Below, piece after piece: positions 62,629-64,000 of a stretch of 64,000 nt of DNA (positions within the stretch are counted from its first letter, which is position 1; each line of letters starts with the position of its first letter). The stretch is taken from assembly GCF_003014615.1 (NCBI RefSeq), contig NZ_PYGI01000013.1:59460-123459 (forward strand), given 5' to 3'. The DNA comes from Marinobacterium halophilum. GTDB lineage: Bacteria > Pseudomonadota > Gammaproteobacteria > Pseudomonadales > Balneatricaceae. The notes below the pieces were generated by a model. It was not told where the DNA came from and did not search any database. It worked only from the letters and a program-made list of their open reading frames with translations. The translations under genes were made by a program, and so were the position numbers.

Positions 62629-62704
62629 GGGGCCTTAGCTCAGCTGGGAGAGCGCGACACTGGCAGTGTCGAGGTCAGCGGTTCGATCCCGCTAGGCTCC
62701 ACCA
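62629..62704 (+). tRNA. tRNA-Ala (GGC), second copy
   Basis: 76 bases, identical to the first tRNA-Ala except for one base pair in the anticodon stem: CGACA/TGTCG in place of CAACA/TGTTG, a compensatory A-T to G-C change. Anticodon GGC. The recombinase gene begins 12 bases beyond its CCA end. Confidence 0.97.
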
Positions 62705-62715
62705 CTTCTCTTGAA

Positions 62716-63768
62716 TTACCCAAAGTCACCACCTATTTGCTGCTCTGTGAATGCGATCTCGACTGCTTCATACGGCAACTCGTGGCCTTCCTGGTACAAT
62801 CTTGTCATCTCTTCGGATGAATGAGCCATTGCGTGCTGTATCGTCTTGATGTGGAATCCTGCATCGGCTGCCAGCTTATCAGCTAATGATCTGACGTGGT
62901 GGAAGCCTGGCGCGTCATCACCAGTAAAACCCGCAAGTTTGCGAGATTCATCGAACATGGTTATCAGCCTGCGCGGTGTGACTTGGGCGATATGCGTCTT
63001 GGTTTTGCCTAGGCGTCGCTGCTTTGGCCAGTGACTGATCACATAAGGGCATCGGCGGTTCTGTAGTGATAGGATCCGGGAACGTTGAATCAGTTTGCGT
63101 AGCAGCTGGTAATTGCCCAAATCCCATTGCAAGCGTGCGGCCTTGGCGCTGCCTTTCTGGTTCTCCGACTTACCGATCACGCGCTTCATAAGATTATCTT
63201 CAATGTCTTCACCCAGGCGTAAATCGCAAATGTCACCCTCACGCATGAAGGTCAGTAGGCTTATGCCCATCGCGACCTGCAGGCATTCGTAACCCAGCTC
63301 ACCGGCACTGTGATAAATCGCCCAGAACCCTTCTCGGGTCAGACGCTTTGCACGGCGTGCAGGTTGGCTACGGGTGTACAGGCGCGGCCGGTCATCGGCT
63401 GTGGTGAAGGGGTTGTAATCCATGCGCGGAAGTAGGTTTCGACCCATCAAGTAGTTGAAGAATTTCCTGAACTCGGCATGTCGAGCTTTCTGCTGGTGGT
63501 GGCTTAGTGTGTCCCACCAGTCGTTAACATCAGATCGTTCCAGGTAAGCCATCTGCTTGGTGAGTGTGCGGGTGAACTGGTGTAGCGCATAGCCGCGGTT
63601 TCGCCAGCTGCGCTTCATTTTCAGATCGGGGGATTGTGTTTCTCGGTGTGCAATATAGTCACCGGCATAGTGAGCGAGGGTGCCCAGCTTGCTGCCTGAT
63701 GGCTTCATTGAGGTAGGGTGGTTGCGCCGTTCATTGTTGTGGCGTGCGATGTAGTTCGCGGCATCCAC
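62716..63768 (-). CDS. Tyrosine recombinase/phage-type integrase
   Basis: 350 residues from GTG 63768; ATG at codon 21 (63708) is an alternative, neither with a strong ribosome site. An N-terminal SAM-like arm (about 25-115, coiled RHAEFRKFFNYLMGRNLL) precedes the catalytic domain. Catalytic residues are all present: Arg176 in FMREGDICDLR, His290-x-x-Arg293 in FHHVRSL, His316 in AMAHSSEEMTRLY and nucleophile Tyr325. Its 3' end lies 12 bases from a tRNA-Ala, the usual position for an island or prophage integrase. Immediately upstream lies IS3-type DNA, which may have removed its native promoter. Confidence 0.9.
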   Translation of the reverse strand: MDAANYIARHNNERRNHPTSMKPSGSKLGTLAHYAGDYIAHRETQSPDLKMKRSWRNRGYALHQFTRTLTKQMAYLERSDVNDWWDTLSHHQQKARHAEFRKFFNYLMGRNLLPRMDYNPFTTADDRPRLYTRSQPARRAKRLTREGFWAIYHSAGELGYECLQVAMGISLLTFMREGDICDLRLGEDIEDNLMKRVIGKSENQKGSAKAARLQWDLGNYQLLRKLIQRSRILSLQNRRCPYVISHWPKQRRLGKTKTHIAQVTPRRLITMFDESRKLAGFTGDDAPGFHHVRSLADKLAADAGFHIKTIQHAMAHSSEEMTRLYQEGHELPYEAVEIAFTEQQIGGDFG

Positions 63769-63782
63769 GACTCAGCGGTGAA

Positions 63783-64000
63783 ATGCCTGAAGGTTCCGTA
63801 CCCAGACCGATACCGCACAATAAACTGTCAGAGCAGGAGCGCGAGACTGTGATATCGCTCTGCAATCAGCCGCGGTATCGCAGCCGCCCACCGGCGTTTA
63901 TCGTTGCGGATCAGCTTGATCGGGGATGCTATCTGGCGTCAGAGTCCACGTTCTACCGGATCTTGCATGAGCGTGATCAACTGCATGCCCGAGGTCGGCA
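63783..64000 (+). mobile_element. IS3-family transposase OrfB fragment (cut by window edge)
   Basis: Seventy-two codons run off the right edge. LSEQERETVISLCNQPRYRS, RPPAFIVADQL and YLASESTFYRILHERDQLHA match the helix-turn-helix region of IS3-group OrfB proteins before the DDE core. The frame is open further upstream into the integrase gene start, and no OrfA, terminal inverted repeat or target duplication is visible on the left, so the left part of the element seems to be missing. Only 14 bases separate it from the divergent recombinase start codon. Confidence 0.75.

Overview
The window is chromosomal DNA from a Gammaproteobacterium near the Pseudomonas/Oceanospirillum side of the class (order Pseudomonadales/Oceanospirillales). 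This rests on the gene families and their order, not on a database search. Supporting signs are a 1.6-kDa-codon class NAD-glutamate dehydrogenase of about 1610 residues followed by a DUF2835 protein, pyrD, rmf and rlmKL; the order mlaA - RssB-like - RssC-like - tal - dusA, which I recall from Pseudomonas; malate:quinone oxidoreductase; a CbrA-like SLC5 protein; an OprD-type porin; and gltX followed by Ala and Glu tRNA genes. Nearly all of the window is ordinary core genome with dense coding. The accessory part is the last ~1.7 kb.

Layout. 1-3.5 kb: hemerythrin-like fragment, riboflavin synthase, YfcH-type epimerase, BatD. 3.7-14.6 kb: NAD-GDH, DUF2835, pyrD, rmf, rlmKL, ammonium transporter, slyD. 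14.9-20.5 kb: a renalase-like flavoprotein, then the overlapping set moxR - DUF58 - TgpA transglutaminase - YgjP metalloprotease. 20.6-33.5 kb is signalling: a chemoreceptor with a C-terminal cytoplasmic sensor, a tandem receiver protein with one degenerate receiver, an MFS permease, a class II glutamine amidotransferase, a short MscS, a fused N-formylglutamate-amidohydrolase-like/DUF1704 protein, PtsP and a CBS-PAS-GGDEF-EAL protein. 33.5-43 kb: a 45-residue membrane protein missed by usual length cutoffs, glutaredoxin, an SH3 protein, MscS, an SLC5-STAC protein lacking a kinase, yidD, mqo, phoH and ppnN. 43-51 kb: M23 peptidase - bactofilin - YafJ-like amidotransferase - acyl-CoA ligase, then hrpA. 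51-62 kb: porin, mlaA, RssB/RssC-like pair, tal, dusA, OprD-type porin, phosphoethanolamine transferase - dgkA, gltX. 62.3-64 kb: tRNA-Ala, tRNA-Glu, tRNA-Ala, a tyrosine recombinase and the start of an IS3-type transposase fragment cut by the window edge.

Themes. Envelope work dominates: MlaA, two porins, EptA/CptA-like enzyme with DgkA to recycle its diacylglycerol product, M23 peptidase with bactofilin, two MscS channels, YidD. Nitrogen and carbon metabolism are linked by NAD-GDH, Amt, PtsP, Mqo and the SLC5-STAC protein. No CRISPR array, toxin-antitoxin pair, defence island or biosynthetic cluster was seen. The best leads for something undescribed are the kinase-less SLC5-STAC protein, the fused DUF1704 protein, the candidate small RNA between mqo and phoH, the perfect 12-bp inverted repeat before rlmKL, the 45-residue membrane protein and the recombinase-arm-like repeats between the tRNA genes.
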